A DNA stretch of 64,000 bases, from positions 1 to 64,000 of the forward strand of contig JAIUPT010000016.1 in assembly GCA_022315425.1 (NCBI GenBank), written 5' to 3'. The stretch is from Pseudevernia furfuracea. Lineage: Eukaryota; Ascomycota; Lecanoromycetes; Lecanorales; Parmeliaceae. How positions within the stretch are numbered: the stretch's first letter is position 1; every line of letters begins with the position of its first letter. Both the position numbers and the translations under genes were made by a program. Shown here one piece after another: positions 20,663-30,505 of the stretch. Below the pieces are notes generated by a model. It saw only the letters and a program-made list of their open reading frames with translations. It searched no databases and was not told the origin of the DNA.

Positions 20663-21031
20663 TCATTGATTCATTTCCTGTAGTCTCAAGTCACTAAGTC
20701 TCAGCATTACAATGAACTCAGCGAACTTTCCTGAAGTTAGAGACTTCGTTAGATCGTCTGTCACCATTTCCTTCGTTGAAATGTAATTGTATTTGAGTGT
20801 TTCATTGACAATCAACTCCCTGACGAAGTGATAGCTGACGTTGATGTGTCTGATACGTCGATGATTAACAGGGTTCTTGACCAGGGCTATGGCGCCCTGG
20901 TTATCACCGTGTATCACCGTAGAACCGCCTAGATCCTGATTCAATTCAGTCATAAGAAAACGAATCCAGACGACCTCCTGGGCAGTGTCCGCTGAGGTCA
21001 TATATTCCGTCTCAGTGATACTCTTTGTCAC
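20663..21031 (-). pseudogene. Copia RNase H remnant
   Basis: The frame shows the Ty1/copia RNase H pattern: SITETEYM (family STxEAEY), HGDNQGAIALVKNPVNHRR, then HINVSYHFVREL and a STKEMVTDDLTKSL tail. The catalytic Glu and Asp positions are still present, but the flanking reverse transcriptase is broken, so it is not functional alone. It copies no host function. Confidence 0.85.
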
Positions 21032-21739
21032 TGATTTCTGCTTGATGAATCGTCAGCTGATTGCTCCCTTATTCAGCGTGAACACATGATTCGCTGTAGA
21101 CCTAACATAGTCTTGATCGTCGACCCAATCAGCATTCGTGTAGTCACACAGTGAGGTTTCGACTCCTTCATAAATGATGTCGCGATTTCGCGTATCGATC
21201 AGGTATCGAAGAACTCGCTTGAGAATCTTTCAGTGAATCGCTGTTGAGTTGACGTTGAATATACTGAGTTTGCATACAGCATAGACGATGTTCGAACGCG
21301 TCTTGATCATGAGATATATCAGCTGATCAATATCTAACTTGTAGACGATGACGTCAGCTGAATCAGTCTGATACTCCTTTGTAGCCTTCAAGAGAGTCGT
21401 ATTTGCGTTGACCTTCATTGAGATACTTTGTGAATTTGCGTCAGTCATTTGATGAGCTTTTAGCACATTCTCAACATGGTCTGACTAACTGATTTTGATC
21501 GTTCGCTGAGCACGATTTCGTTTCATTCTTATGCTCAGATAATAGGTGTATGAGCCTAGATTCGTGATCTTGAATCGTTCGTACAAGTTTCTTTTGACTC
21601 AGTCAACAAGGGAACGCAGTTCAATGATCTAAATGTTATTTACATAGATAGTTACGAAGACTATTTCTTAATCAGTCTTGTACAGAAAGAGATATGCGTC
21701 GAATTGAGATCGAACGAAACTCAGACTAAGCAAGAACTT

Positions 21740-22768
21740 AGAAAGAGTCTCGTATCACTCACGAGGTGACTGCTTGAGATTATATAGAGTCTTCAGAAGC
21801 AAGCACACCTTGTTAGAGTTCTTAACAAAGTCAGTGAGCTGTTTTATATAGATTCTTTCTTTGACATCGACATATAGAAAAGTCGTCACAATGTTTACTA
21901 GATTCACTTCCCAGTCGTACTTGGCTGCGAGTGCTAGAAGAATGTTGAAGATCGTTGACTTGATCACCCCAGAATAGGTCTCGTTGTAGTCAATTTCTTC
22001 TCGTTGAAGAAATTCTTTGATTACCCAGCGAGCCTTAAACCTGACGACCTTGCCGTCAACTCCGAGCTTCTTCTTGAAGATTCAGCGGCCTCTGAGTACC
22101 GAGCGGTTCTTGAATGGTGGAAAGACTAGGTTCCAGACCTGATTGCTCTTCAGCGAATCCCATTCGGCCTGCATTGCTTTCAGCCATTGTTCCCTCTCGA
22201 GGCCATTGACAGCTTCCTTATAGGTCAGCGACTCGTCATAGCCACTCATGAGAGCGTGGGCGATGGTCATCTTGGCGAATCCTTTGGTGTGAAGCTTTTG
22301 ATAGTCTTTTCGATCATGTCTTGTTGAGTGACGAAGTCTCTCGCCCCGCAAATTTGGGTTCTCGTTGTTGATTTGTTTCTGAATTGCCTCCGCAGGCGAA
22401 AGTTCAGTGATCGGGTCAACTTCGGGGTCTTGTAGATCCTCATTTTCTGAGATTTCTTCTATAAAACCCTGGGATGCTTCAAGAACGTCTTCGAAATAGG
22501 GATTAAGATTTCTAGAAAGTGGAATGGTGACCACGTCCTCATCCTCCTTGTCCGACACGTCGTCCCAGTCCTCAATAGACACGTCTAAAGGCGGGGCGGA
22601 AGGCTCAAGTTGCCCCCAAATGACGTCACGTCGCCGAAGCAATTTGTGGTTTTTGACGTCCCACAGTCGATATTGGTTGGTTCCCTCATAGCCAAGAAAG
22701 ACACACCTGAATCCTCTAGGCGACATCTTTCCCCGTTGCTTAGCCTTGTAATCGTGTGCGTAGCACAC
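21740..22768 (-). pseudogene. Copia integrase tail and reverse transcriptase remnant
   Basis: From 22768 down, the frame reads the C-terminal integrase signature GFRCVFLGYEG...YRLWD, a linker, then the start of reverse transcriptase (TYKEAVNGLEREQWLKAMQAEW...NQVWNLV). It breaks near 22082. Another frame at 21755-21967 continues with the RT core (LLALAAKYDWEVNLVN...FLYVDVKERIYIKQ). The interrupted frames show decay after insertion. Confidence 0.8.
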
Positions 22769-22834
22769 CAGGCCAAAAGAGTGCTCTGGATGTTAGTCCT
22801 AGGGCAAAAATTCAAATTCTATCTTCTATGTCAA

Positions 22835-22848
22835 CCGGGCTCATAACC
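22835..22848 (-). other. Primer-binding site matching initiator-tRNA anticodon arm
   Basis: The 14 bp touching the 5' LTR read CCGGGCTCATAACC on the + strand. This is the anticodon arm of eukaryotic initiator Met-tRNA (CAT anticodon) rather than its 3' acceptor end. Copia-like elements such as Drosophila copia and yeast Ty5 are known to prime from a cleaved half of this tRNA; this site fits that mode. Confidence 0.7.
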
Positions 22849-23046
22849 TGTCATAGGCTACAGTGGATGAAGGATAGAAAGCATGTAGATCTATGATGGG
22901 ATCCATGAGGTATAAGACCTCATGGATAACAAAGAAATGCTACAAACATCGGTGTAGAAGCAAACTACGACATGCAGTCGACATGTAGTCGACATGTATG
23001 GAAGAACGCTAGAACATGTATGGAATGGCCTAGACACAGTCCGACA
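22849..23046 (-). mobile_element. 5' LTR of the copia element
   Basis: 198 bp, the less-mutated LTR, followed directly by the second TACTT target duplication and then the right half of the interrupted gene. Confidence 0.93.
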
Positions 23047-23334
23047 TACTTTACCGACTAGTTTACAGACTCTTACTCTAGGCCAAGCGCTGGAAGAGTG
23101 GAAGACTTCTACCATGAGAGAACTGGTTTGTGAAATCCCAGAAGACAGGGGGCGATATTTGCCGAACCTAATCGTAGTCAGTTTCGTCAAATGTCCGGAC
23201 TTTAAGGTCTTGATATTGAACAATACGAGAGTCGCATGTCAATTAACAGGTGTGGAGTTGAGTTACACATCGTTCGGATGTAGAGATCTCAGACGTTGGC
23301 AGATTTTGAGAAAGATGTAGATTGAGAGGCGCGT

Positions 23335-23931
23335 CTATGGATGAAGGCCTTCGGAGGTTGTTTTTAGAAAATGGACGTGACGCAGGCTTGTCTTTGGTTG
23401 CGGCCGACTGAAGAAGCCAAAATCAGGCATCAACCGTCTGTCGTAGTAGTCCGGCGTGTCTTTCTTTGTGTATCCCCAGACGAAAGCTCCGAGGGCAGGC
23501 CTGTCACCCGATGAGATCAAAACTCGCAGTTTGGCAGCTGTGACCGATCGGGAAAAGAAATCAAGGCACGATATATCGAATCCAGAGTGGCGAAGAGTCG
23601 AGTGTGGTAGAAATCGTTATCCCTTTATCCTCGATGACAAAAAGCTCTTCTTTAAATACCATGACTTCTACCGGCAGTGTCACGGCGTGATCGCCCGTCA
23701 TTTTAGCGTTCATTTGCTTTGCTCTGATCGACCTGGCTGCGTGACAAGCTGCATTGAGCGTCTGACAGCCCATAGGTTTGGCCATCTTTGATGGGGTCGA
23801 ATGTCCAGGCCACGCTTACAATAGCAATATTCGAGGTGGGAAGATAGTCAATGTAATGACCTCGTGGAGGCCGGCGTAGGGAGGAGTTCAGAGAGAGTAA
23901 GGCACCTATGAAGAGCATGAGGGAAAAGAAA
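23335..23931 (-). pseudogene. Decayed minus-strand coding remnant, family not recognised
   Basis: Minus-strand segments such as GALLSLNSSLRRPPRGHYIDYLPTSN with AWTFDPIKDGQTYGLSDAQ (23703-23918), and PALGAFVWGYTKKDTPDYYDRR (near 23420-23500), look like protein but lie in different frames with stops between. I cannot assign a family. The piece ends at the solo LTR to its right. Confidence 0.35.
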
Positions 23932-24125
23932 TGTTGGGATGTATGTAGCTATGAGGTCTTGTATTGGGTGGCTAATAGAACGACTCTATTGCATGACTAT
24001 GTAGAATACATGTAGTGGATAAGGAAGAAGAGAAGGAGAAGAATAGACAAGAGTCACCCACTAGCGCCACGCTAAAAAGCACGCTAGTGCGGGCGGAACG
24101 GCCTATGATTGGCTGAATTCCATCA
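23932..24125. mobile_element. Solo LTR with 5-bp target duplication AGAAA
   Basis: 194 bp from TGTTGGGATG to GAATTCCATCA, flanked by AGAAA on both sides (23927-23931 and 24126-24130). No internal element sequence remains, as after LTR-LTR recombination. It is the better-preserved copy of the family also seen at 12921-13115. Confidence 0.9.
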
Positions 24126-24130
24126 AGAAA

Positions 24131-25960
24131 AAAAGAAAAATGATACGCTTATCGTGCCATATGCTTGAGGCTCGCAGATCCGCCGCGAGTGACATACTGA
24201 AGCAGCTGGGAAGGGCGACTAGAGTGCTGCCTCCACCTCCAAAACACAGGCCAGCTGTGGGAGCAAATTAAAAACTGCAACGAAGGAGGATGGAAGAAGA
24301 GAAAAGAAATGGATAGAGTAGATAGCAGATTTTATTTCATTATTTAATAAACATTTCTCATGTGATTCGACGGGAAACTACGAGAACGTTCCCACCACCA
24401 CCACCGCTCAACGGCCACTAGGCGGCGTTGTGCCTATTTATGAGCTGTTTTTTTTTTGGCAACCTGTACGGAAGGAGCGGGGCACCAACACCACTCGCCT
24501 TTGCGTCTATCATCTATCATCTGATGATCTAATCACCGAATCAAAAGTAGTTGGGATGTCAAAGATACTACTCTTTGACAGATTTCCGATCAATTGTTCA
24601 ACTCGAGATCAAGCTACGCAAATTGAAAAGCAGACAGCTGGTCCCCTTTCGTCAATATGTTGTACATCACTCATCACCACACATCGTTCCCAACTCCTAA
24701 CGAATAAGAATCCTATGTCTTGATTAATCTCCTCGGATTCCCTGCTTCCTCTCTCGCTTCGAAGTAATTCAAGTAGAAGAGAAGTCGTGATAGACACGAA
24801 CCCTAATTTACAGCCACGGCTGACCATATCAGATCAAAGGTTCTATGCTGGACGCTGCTCCGGAAGCGAGAAAGGACCGCCATATTGCTGCCACGGTCAT
24901 TGTAGGAGACGGTAGTCTTCGCTATTCATATGCGCAGCAGACACTCGCATTTGAATCGGTGAGGCTTGTCGAATGGACTGCGAGGAAGGCTTTCAGGGAG
25001 CTATGTCAAGAACAAGCGCCAATTACCACGCTCAATGCTTCTTGTGAAGCGATCCTGCGTGGTCCTTTTTTCAGAACCTTCGTATCCCAATTTCTACAAG
25101 CATGGGAGTTTTTCTAACGCTGAGATACGAGAACACGTCTGCTTAGGCCTCTATTGGCTCAAGATCCTGACGTTGGGACGGCTTAATCAACTATCTACGG
25201 GTTCCGTATAGCCTCGTGTTTTGTCGAATTAGTCCATTTGTCACGTGGGAAGAGATTAAGGACACTAATCAAGCCATACTGAGAACTCGGTTGATGACCG
25301 AGATAAGGATTTCGGAGTACAGCGGCGTGTTGCAGACTACCCATTTTTTATTTTGGGTCTTGTCGAATGGTCAGTGGCTGCCGGGCTGTAATCCCATATC
25401 CTGGCCGAGCATCCGTCTCAGGAATTGTCCTAGGTGTCGAGAGCCCGCGAAGGGATAATGGATCGTAATCATTAGCTCAGTGCTTTAATTTGCTCGTTCC
25501 GCAGAAAAATCAATTTGATAGATGGTCGAAATTACTCCTGTGCCAGATCCTTGACACGGATGGTGATGGCCGGTTCGTCCACCTCCCTAACTGCGGGGTA
25601 GGAATCCCTCGTCTATACTTGCAGGACCCTAGTACAACAAGATTAAAATGCTAGATAAAGCGGTCAACAGAACTAGCCCCTGCTTTTAATAACAACTTCC
25701 TTTTCCAGACTTGCCATACGTTATCGCGCACTAAGGTGGCTCTGCTTCTTGATTTGGAAGCTCTCCGCTGCTTACCGGATGTCCCCCAATCACGATCATA
25801 GGATTTGGTAGGGTTCATGCAAGACCCCGCACAATCCGCAAAATGCAATCATCTTATTCTCTCAAGATACTCTCGAGGGTTGGAAGTAGAAGGGTAATCG
25901 TCCATTGAAAGCCCTTGTTGTCACTTTGATATCTAGCACAGAGAATTCGAAACCCTCCCA
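24131..25960. other. Gap of 1.8 kb with no supported gene
   Basis: Short frames (for example 24845-25117 and 25216-25458, + strand) show no motif I recognise. Composition is intermediate. The last few hundred bases should contain the promoter of the carboxypeptidase gene; no particular site stands out. Confidence 0.5.
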
Positions 25961-27544
25961 ATGACTATCTTACAACTCCTGCTCCACGCTCTGCTCATAA
26001 GTAGTGTGTACGGAAAGCTTGCTGAAATCGCCCGTCGACGCGGCTACGGTAAGCGGACTCTGGAGGATGTGCACCAAAGAAAGCTCAACGAGCGAAGCCT
26101 GAACCACACAAGCTTGCAGTACTACAGCAATGCCACCGCGCAGTATTTCGTCAAGTCCCTACCCGAGATCCCCCAGAATTTTCTCACGGAAATGTACAGC
26201 GGACTGATTCCCATCGATACGTCCAATGCAAGTCGAGCTCTGTTCTATGTCTTTCAACCGAGAGTGGGGCCGCCGGTGGACGAGATTACCATTTGGCTGA
26301 ATGGCGGACCGGGATGCAGTTCGCTGGAAGGGTTCTTCCAGGAGAATGGTCTCATACAGTGGACGTGGGGCCAATTTGATCCCACGATCAACCCGTACTC
26401 TTGGGTAAATCTGACCAACATGCTGTGGGTCGAGCAGCCCGTGGGCACGGGTTTTTCCATCGGAACACCGACGGCTACTTCGGAGGAAGACATTGCGGCC
26501 GACTTTGTCAAATTCTTCAAGAATTTCCAAGACATTTTTGGGATCAAGAATTACAAGATCTTCGTTACTGGCGAAAGCTATGCCGGGCGGTACGTGCCGT
26601 ACATCGCGAACGAGATGTTGGACCGCAACGATACTCGCCACTACGATGTGAGTGGTATCCTGGTGTATGATCCTTGTATCGGTTCATACAATTCTCAAAA
26701 CGACATCACTGTCTATCCGTTCGTTGAGCAGAACAATAATGTCCTGAATCTCAATAAGTCATACCTGGGTACCCTTAAAGCGCTGGATGAGAGTTGCGGG
26801 TTCGCCTCTTTTCGCGAGCAGTACATGAGCTTCCCTCCCAACGGCAGCCAGCCTGTTCTCTATGAGAACTGCACGGCGAATCCAGATTGCTGTACCTGGG
26901 ACAGTGTGTACGATGCAGCGTACGATCCCAACCCATGCTTCAACGTGTACGAGATTGGGCTGCAATGCCCGCTCTTGGGAGATGTCCTGGGGTATCCAAC
27001 GGATTTGCAATTATCCTATCCATCGCAGCCGGTATACTTCAATCGTACGGATGTCAAGCTGGCAATGCACGCTCCCTTGGATGTCGACTGGTTAGAATGT
27101 GCGCCAAACCCCGTGTTCATAGGTGACGGCGGTCCGGAAGGCGCAGGAGACAGCTCGGCCGATCCGATCCAAAAGGTGTTGCCTCGCGTCATCGAAGCTA
27201 CCAATCGCGTCTTGGTAGCGAACGGCGATCTTGACCTTGAAATCTTGACCAATGCTACCCTGCTAGCCATCCAGAACATGACGTGGAATGGAGCGTTAGG
27301 ATTCCAATCCGAGCCTGCAACGCCGATTGACATCAAACTTCCAGACCTGCAGTATCAGTCTCTCTTTTCCTCGCAAGGCTTCGACGGCTTGGATGCGCAT
27401 CAAGGGATCATGGGAGTCCAGCATTATGAAAGAGGCTTGATGTGGGCGGAGACGTACCTTAGTGGGCATATGGAGCCTCAGTTCCAGCCTAGGAGTAGCT
27501 ATCGGCATCTGCAGTGGGTTCTAGGGAGAATCGATGCGCTGTAG
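25961..27544 (+). CDS. Secreted serine carboxypeptidase (peptidase family S10)
   Basis: An uninterrupted 527-residue gene with an N-terminal signal peptide (LQLLLHALLISSVYG). It has the substrate-binding motif NGGPGCSS (residues 114-121) and the active-site GESYAGRY with Ser206. The likely triad partners are Asp425 (NGDLDLEIL) and His503 (SGHMEP, where most relatives have GHMVP). Several NxS/T sequons and Cys pairs fit a secreted or vacuolar glycoprotein. It removes C-terminal residues from peptides, usually at acid pH. Length is typical of the family. It is intact while the regions on both sides are broken. Confidence 0.92.
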   Translation: MTILQLLLHALLISSVYGKLAEIARRRGYGKRTLEDVHQRKLNERSLNHTSLQYYSNATAQYFVKSLPEIPQNFLTEMYSGLIPIDTSNASRALFYVFQPRVGPPVDEITIWLNGGPGCSSLEGFFQENGLIQWTWGQFDPTINPYSWVNLTNMLWVEQPVGTGFSIGTPTATSEEDIAADFVKFFKNFQDIFGIKNYKIFVTGESYAGRYVPYIANEMLDRNDTRHYDVSGILVYDPCIGSYNSQNDITVYPFVEQNNNVLNLNKSYLGTLKALDESCGFASFREQYMSFPPNGSQPVLYENCTANPDCCTWDSVYDAAYDPNPCFNVYEIGLQCPLLGDVLGYPTDLQLSYPSQPVYFNRTDVKLAMHAPLDVDWLECAPNPVFIGDGGPEGAGDSSADPIQKVLPRVIEATNRVLVANGDLDLEILTNATLLAIQNMTWNGALGFQSEPATPIDIKLPDLQYQSLFSSQGFDGLDAHQGIMGVQHYERGLMWAETYLSGHMEPQFQPRSSYRHLQWVLGRIDAL

Positions 27545-28150
27545 TCCAGGTCACTGGGCGAATTTCCGAAGCCTTTGGTGGCTTGCTGACGATTGCGTCT
27601 CAAGGACATATATGTATCTTTAGAGCACCAGCACGCCTGAGTAACGGTGTTGGTGATACAGGGGAAACAGACACACTCTATAACTAAAGAACAAGCAATC
27701 TCACCCATCCTATGATCACCTCAACCAGTATTCCAAAAGCCATAATTACTTTGCTGCTAGGTGGTGAAGTAGACGTGAACTCGTATATCAACCTGTGAAC
27801 TTCACACCCTTTATTCCAGGGAATAGTGAGCTTGCTTTTATCTCCATGGCCCTCCACCGAACAACCTCTAGCACCATTCTTAGATGTCAGATCCAACATC
27901 CTGTCGAAAACCCATCGGATAGACCTGGGCTATGTATTAGAAATTGACAACATGTCAACACAGCAACGCTCGAAGTCCTGGAGGAAAGTGACGCGTCCTC
28001 AGACCAAGGCGCCGTTATTTTATTGGAGCATTATATCTCGATAAACAACGTCATCTAGATGCTAGCGGATCCGATCCAGTCTATTCCTATAGATAGATGC
28101 GATTAATGTGAGTCACGCTTTGCCAACGACGTTCTTGAACCGAGACTCAC
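27545..28150. other. Intergenic stretch between carboxypeptidase and P450 fragment
   Basis: No motif or domain is visible in the short frames here. It probably holds the 3' end of the carboxypeptidase transcript and remains of the lost downstream P450 sequence. Confidence 0.4.
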
Positions 28151-28373
28151 CGTAGATGTTGTGCATCGCCTCAATCTCAAATATGTATTTCCCTGCTAAC
28201 CAGCAGTCATAATAGAACTCATACCATCCAGTCGCAGCCGCAAGCTTTGGTCTGGGTATCTTTGCTAGCGGGCTCAGGCAAAGCCTGTACATTATGAGGG
28301 TAATTGCAGATATCGCTATCAGTACGAGAAAGCCCACAGCAACAGCTGTGAGCGATCCAGGCGGGTAGTCCAT
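28151..28373 (-). pseudogene. Cytochrome P450 first-exon fragment
   Basis: From ATG at 28373 the frame gives a membrane anchor (VAVGFLVLIAISAITLIMYRL), the Pro-rich hinge LAKIPRPKLAAATG and WYEFYYDCWLAGKYIFEIEAMHNIYG. This is the standard N-terminus of fungal microsomal P450s. A GTGAGT donor follows at 28145-28150. No matching second exon, heme Cys motif or ExxR motif lies downstream, so only about 74 of roughly 500 residues remain. The hinge usually reads IPGPK; here Gly is Arg (GGA or GGG to AGA or AGG is a transition). Confidence 0.75.
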
Positions 28374-28971
28374 TGTAGTCAACTTTTGGTGACCTCAGCA
28401 AGACGATTGAGCCTTGGAGAGGGAAAAGAAGCATTCTCTGAGGCGGGAGTGGCTTTTCACAGCACCTGCCTCTTTAGGTGAAAGGATTCGAGATGCCGTG
28501 AGCGAGGTGTGATCCCAGCAACGCTTGGTTCCATACGAGTATGAGTACTCACCGCCAGACATTGCAGCATATTGTAGGTATATAAGCATTCATCATTTCA
28601 GAGCTATGAGACCAGTGCTCAAGCTTCTGCTGCCTTGATACAAAGTATTTTTATCAGTTGTTCTGCGCAGAACTCGCGTCAAATCCATTGATTCGAAGTA
28701 TCTGCTGCCACCACTGCCTACGAGTAGCCTCCAATTTCGGCTGCAGCACTCAGACATTGATGTGGATGTCGAGATTCAAGGATTGATCATGATCATCCCC
28801 GAAACTGGCGGGTGAATACGAGTACGCCAAATAGTCGGGCCGACTACTAACTACCCCGCCCTTAGATCTCTTCCCCCATCCACCATCCACCATCCACCAT
28901 CTTCTCTAAGGTACCTTATAATTAGTCTCAACTCTCAAGTGCACAATGGCGTGCAATTGCAGATAAGCTAA
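28374..28971. other. Upstream region of the acetyltransferase gene
   Basis: No gene recognised. A short CCACCATCCACCATC repeat lies near 28877-28900, just upstream of the N-acetyltransferase start, within its probable promoter or leader. Confidence 0.4.
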
Positions 28972-30075
28972 ATGGCTTGTCTTGCCTCAGCTCCTTGGGC
29001 AAGATTCTCTGGCCAAGATCCTCGCACCGTCAATATGGCCTTGTCCGACCCAGCTCATCGCTCCAGCTACAGCAACGAGCAGCTCCAGAAGTACTTCGAC
29101 CGCATCTCTCTTCCACACAAATACCGCACACAGCCCGTTTTCGAGGGACCAAATGCCACACCGGATGACCAACTTTCTCTTCTCGTGAACCTGGAGAAAT
29201 ATCACCTGGCCGCCATTCCTTTTGAGAATCTTGAATTACATTACGCGCCCACTAAGACCGTGTCACTGGAACCACAATTCTTGTTTGAGAAGATTGTTCT
29301 ACGAGGTGAGGGTCGAGGAGGTCGCTGCATGGAGACGAATTGCTTGTTCGGCACAGTGCTTCGAAGTCTTGGCTTTGATGTTTATTCCGCTGGCGCACGA
29401 GTAAATCAGGCCGCGCAGCCGGTCGCGGCTACAAAGGGCTGGAAGGGCCCACGGCATGATGGTTGGTGTGCACGCTCGGCCTACTCTGGTGAGATCCTTT
29501 TACTGACCCTTCCCACCACTAGGAATCATATGATCAACATCGTCATCATCGCCAACAAAAGATATCTCGTGGACGTGGGCTTCGGAGGATCAGGCGCTCC
29601 CACTCATCCGATTCCTCTCGTTTCAGACCAGCCATCCAGCAACATTGGCTCTCAAAGCGTCCGCCTCTTGCTCTCCAACATATCTGACAATACACGCAAA
29701 GACCAGCATTTGTGGTGTTACCAGTTTTGCCATGGAGAAAAGCGGTCCTGGATTGATGGGTACTCCTTCACCGAGACTGAATTTCTTCCGCAAGATTTCA
29801 AGATGATGAGTTTCTTCACCAGCACAAGCAAAACAAGTTGGTTCACCTACCGCGTGGTCTGCGTGAAACATTTGATGGAAAATGGAGAGCTTGTCGGGGA
29901 AATTAAGCTGTACGAAAATGAAGTCCGAAGGCGGATTAAAGGCGAGCCTGAGCTGGTAGCTACGCTCGCAACGGAAGACGAGCGTGTGCAATCGTTGGAA
30001 AAGCACTTCGGTGTCAAGCTGAGCGAGGCCGAGGTACTGGGGATACACGGCATGATTACTGAGCTACTTGGATGA
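28972..30075 (+). CDS. Arylamine N-acetyltransferase
   Basis: A 367-residue frame. The Cys-His-Asp triad of the NAT family is visible: Cys119 in GRGGRCMETN, His186 in NHMINIV and Asp201 in LVDVGFGG. The N-terminal AIPFENLELHY block and long C-terminal domain also fit. It moves acetyl (or malonyl) from CoA to arylamines and is used by fungi to detoxify plant benzoxazinone-derived and other aromatic amines. The first ATG (28972) adds 21 residues; the ATG at 29035 (MALSDPAHRSSYSNEQLQKYF) begins like typical family members and may be the real start. There is no frame break. It was probably cytosolic. Confidence 0.9.
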   Translation: MACLASAPWARFSGQDPRTVNMALSDPAHRSSYSNEQLQKYFDRISLPHKYRTQPVFEGPNATPDDQLSLLVNLEKYHLAAIPFENLELHYAPTKTVSLEPQFLFEKIVLRGEGRGGRCMETNCLFGTVLRSLGFDVYSAGARVNQAAQPVAATKGWKGPRHDGWCARSAYSGEILLLTLPTTRNHMINIVIIANKRYLVDVGFGGSGAPTHPIPLVSDQPSSNIGSQSVRLLLSNISDNTRKDQHLWCYQFCHGEKRSWIDGYSFTETEFLPQDFKMMSFFTSTSKTSWFTYRVVCVKHLMENGELVGEIKLYENEVRRRIKGEPELVATLATEDERVQSLEKHFGVKLSEAEVLGIHGMITELLG

Positions 30076-30505
30076 TTTGGAGCGGCACGGCGGCCAGCAG
30101 TCGATATGCCATTTGGCTAAGAACATGCACCTTCAATTCTAAGCTGGCGGCTCGATCAGACAATTACTCATCCTTATGCAGCTCGCAGAAAGTTAACCGC
30201 TCAGTGGTCGCAAACAATGCCCGATAAGGAAACTGGAAACGCAGCCCTGTAGCTTTGGGTGTGCATGACAGTTGGATATGCGCGGTCGAGGCCACATGGA
30301 AGCTAGTCCCGGAAGAAACTTCCATCATGCAATCTACATGCGCCTGAGCGTGCATGAGTAGGTGCAGGGTTAGTTGGCGCTGTGAGAAAAGGCTAATTAT
30401 CGTCTAACGGTTTACCAATCCCTTGCCTCGAATTCCCTTTTTGCACTTACAGCCTTGCAATCCTTTCACAATTCCAACAACTATAATTTGCACACGGATT
30501 CGAGC

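Larger units (their letters stand above)
20408..23046 (-). mobile_element. Ty1/copia LTR retrotransposon, internally deleted, with 5-bp target duplication
   Basis: Two 198-bp direct LTRs (20408-20605 and 22849-23046) begin TGTCATAGG and end GTCCGACA. They are flanked by identical TACTT (20403-20407 and 23047-23051). Order on the minus strand is LTR, primer-binding site, tail of integrase, reverse transcriptase, RNase H, LTR, the copia order. gag, protease and most of integrase are missing, which explains the 2.6-kb size. The two LTRs differ at ten positions by my reading, all transitions. Coding remnants have frame breaks, so the copy is dead. Confidence 0.93.
19966..23320 (+). pseudogene. 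Leucine-rich/F-box-like gene split by a copia insertion
   Basis: The left part (19966-20407) encodes LQYLSLPNIRRLKI and further leucine-rich text ending ...IPRLADT. The right part (23047-23320) encodes LPTSLQTLTLGQALEEW...YLPNLIVVSF...RRWQILRKM and a stop. Removing the copia element and one TACTT copy joins the parts in the same frame. The leucine-rich motifs (LPxxLxxLxL, LPNLxxxxF) resemble the tail of fungal F-box/LRR proteins, whose role is substrate choice in SCF ubiquitin ligases; no F-box itself is visible. A TGA at 19963 interrupts the frame upstream, so the 5' part may also be decayed or split by an intron. Confidence 0.65.

Noticed and set aside
29491..29524. Possible GTGAGA...CTAG intron in the N-acetyltransferase gene
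   Set aside because: Only 34 bp and splicing it creates a stop; the unspliced frame keeps the catalytic His motif.
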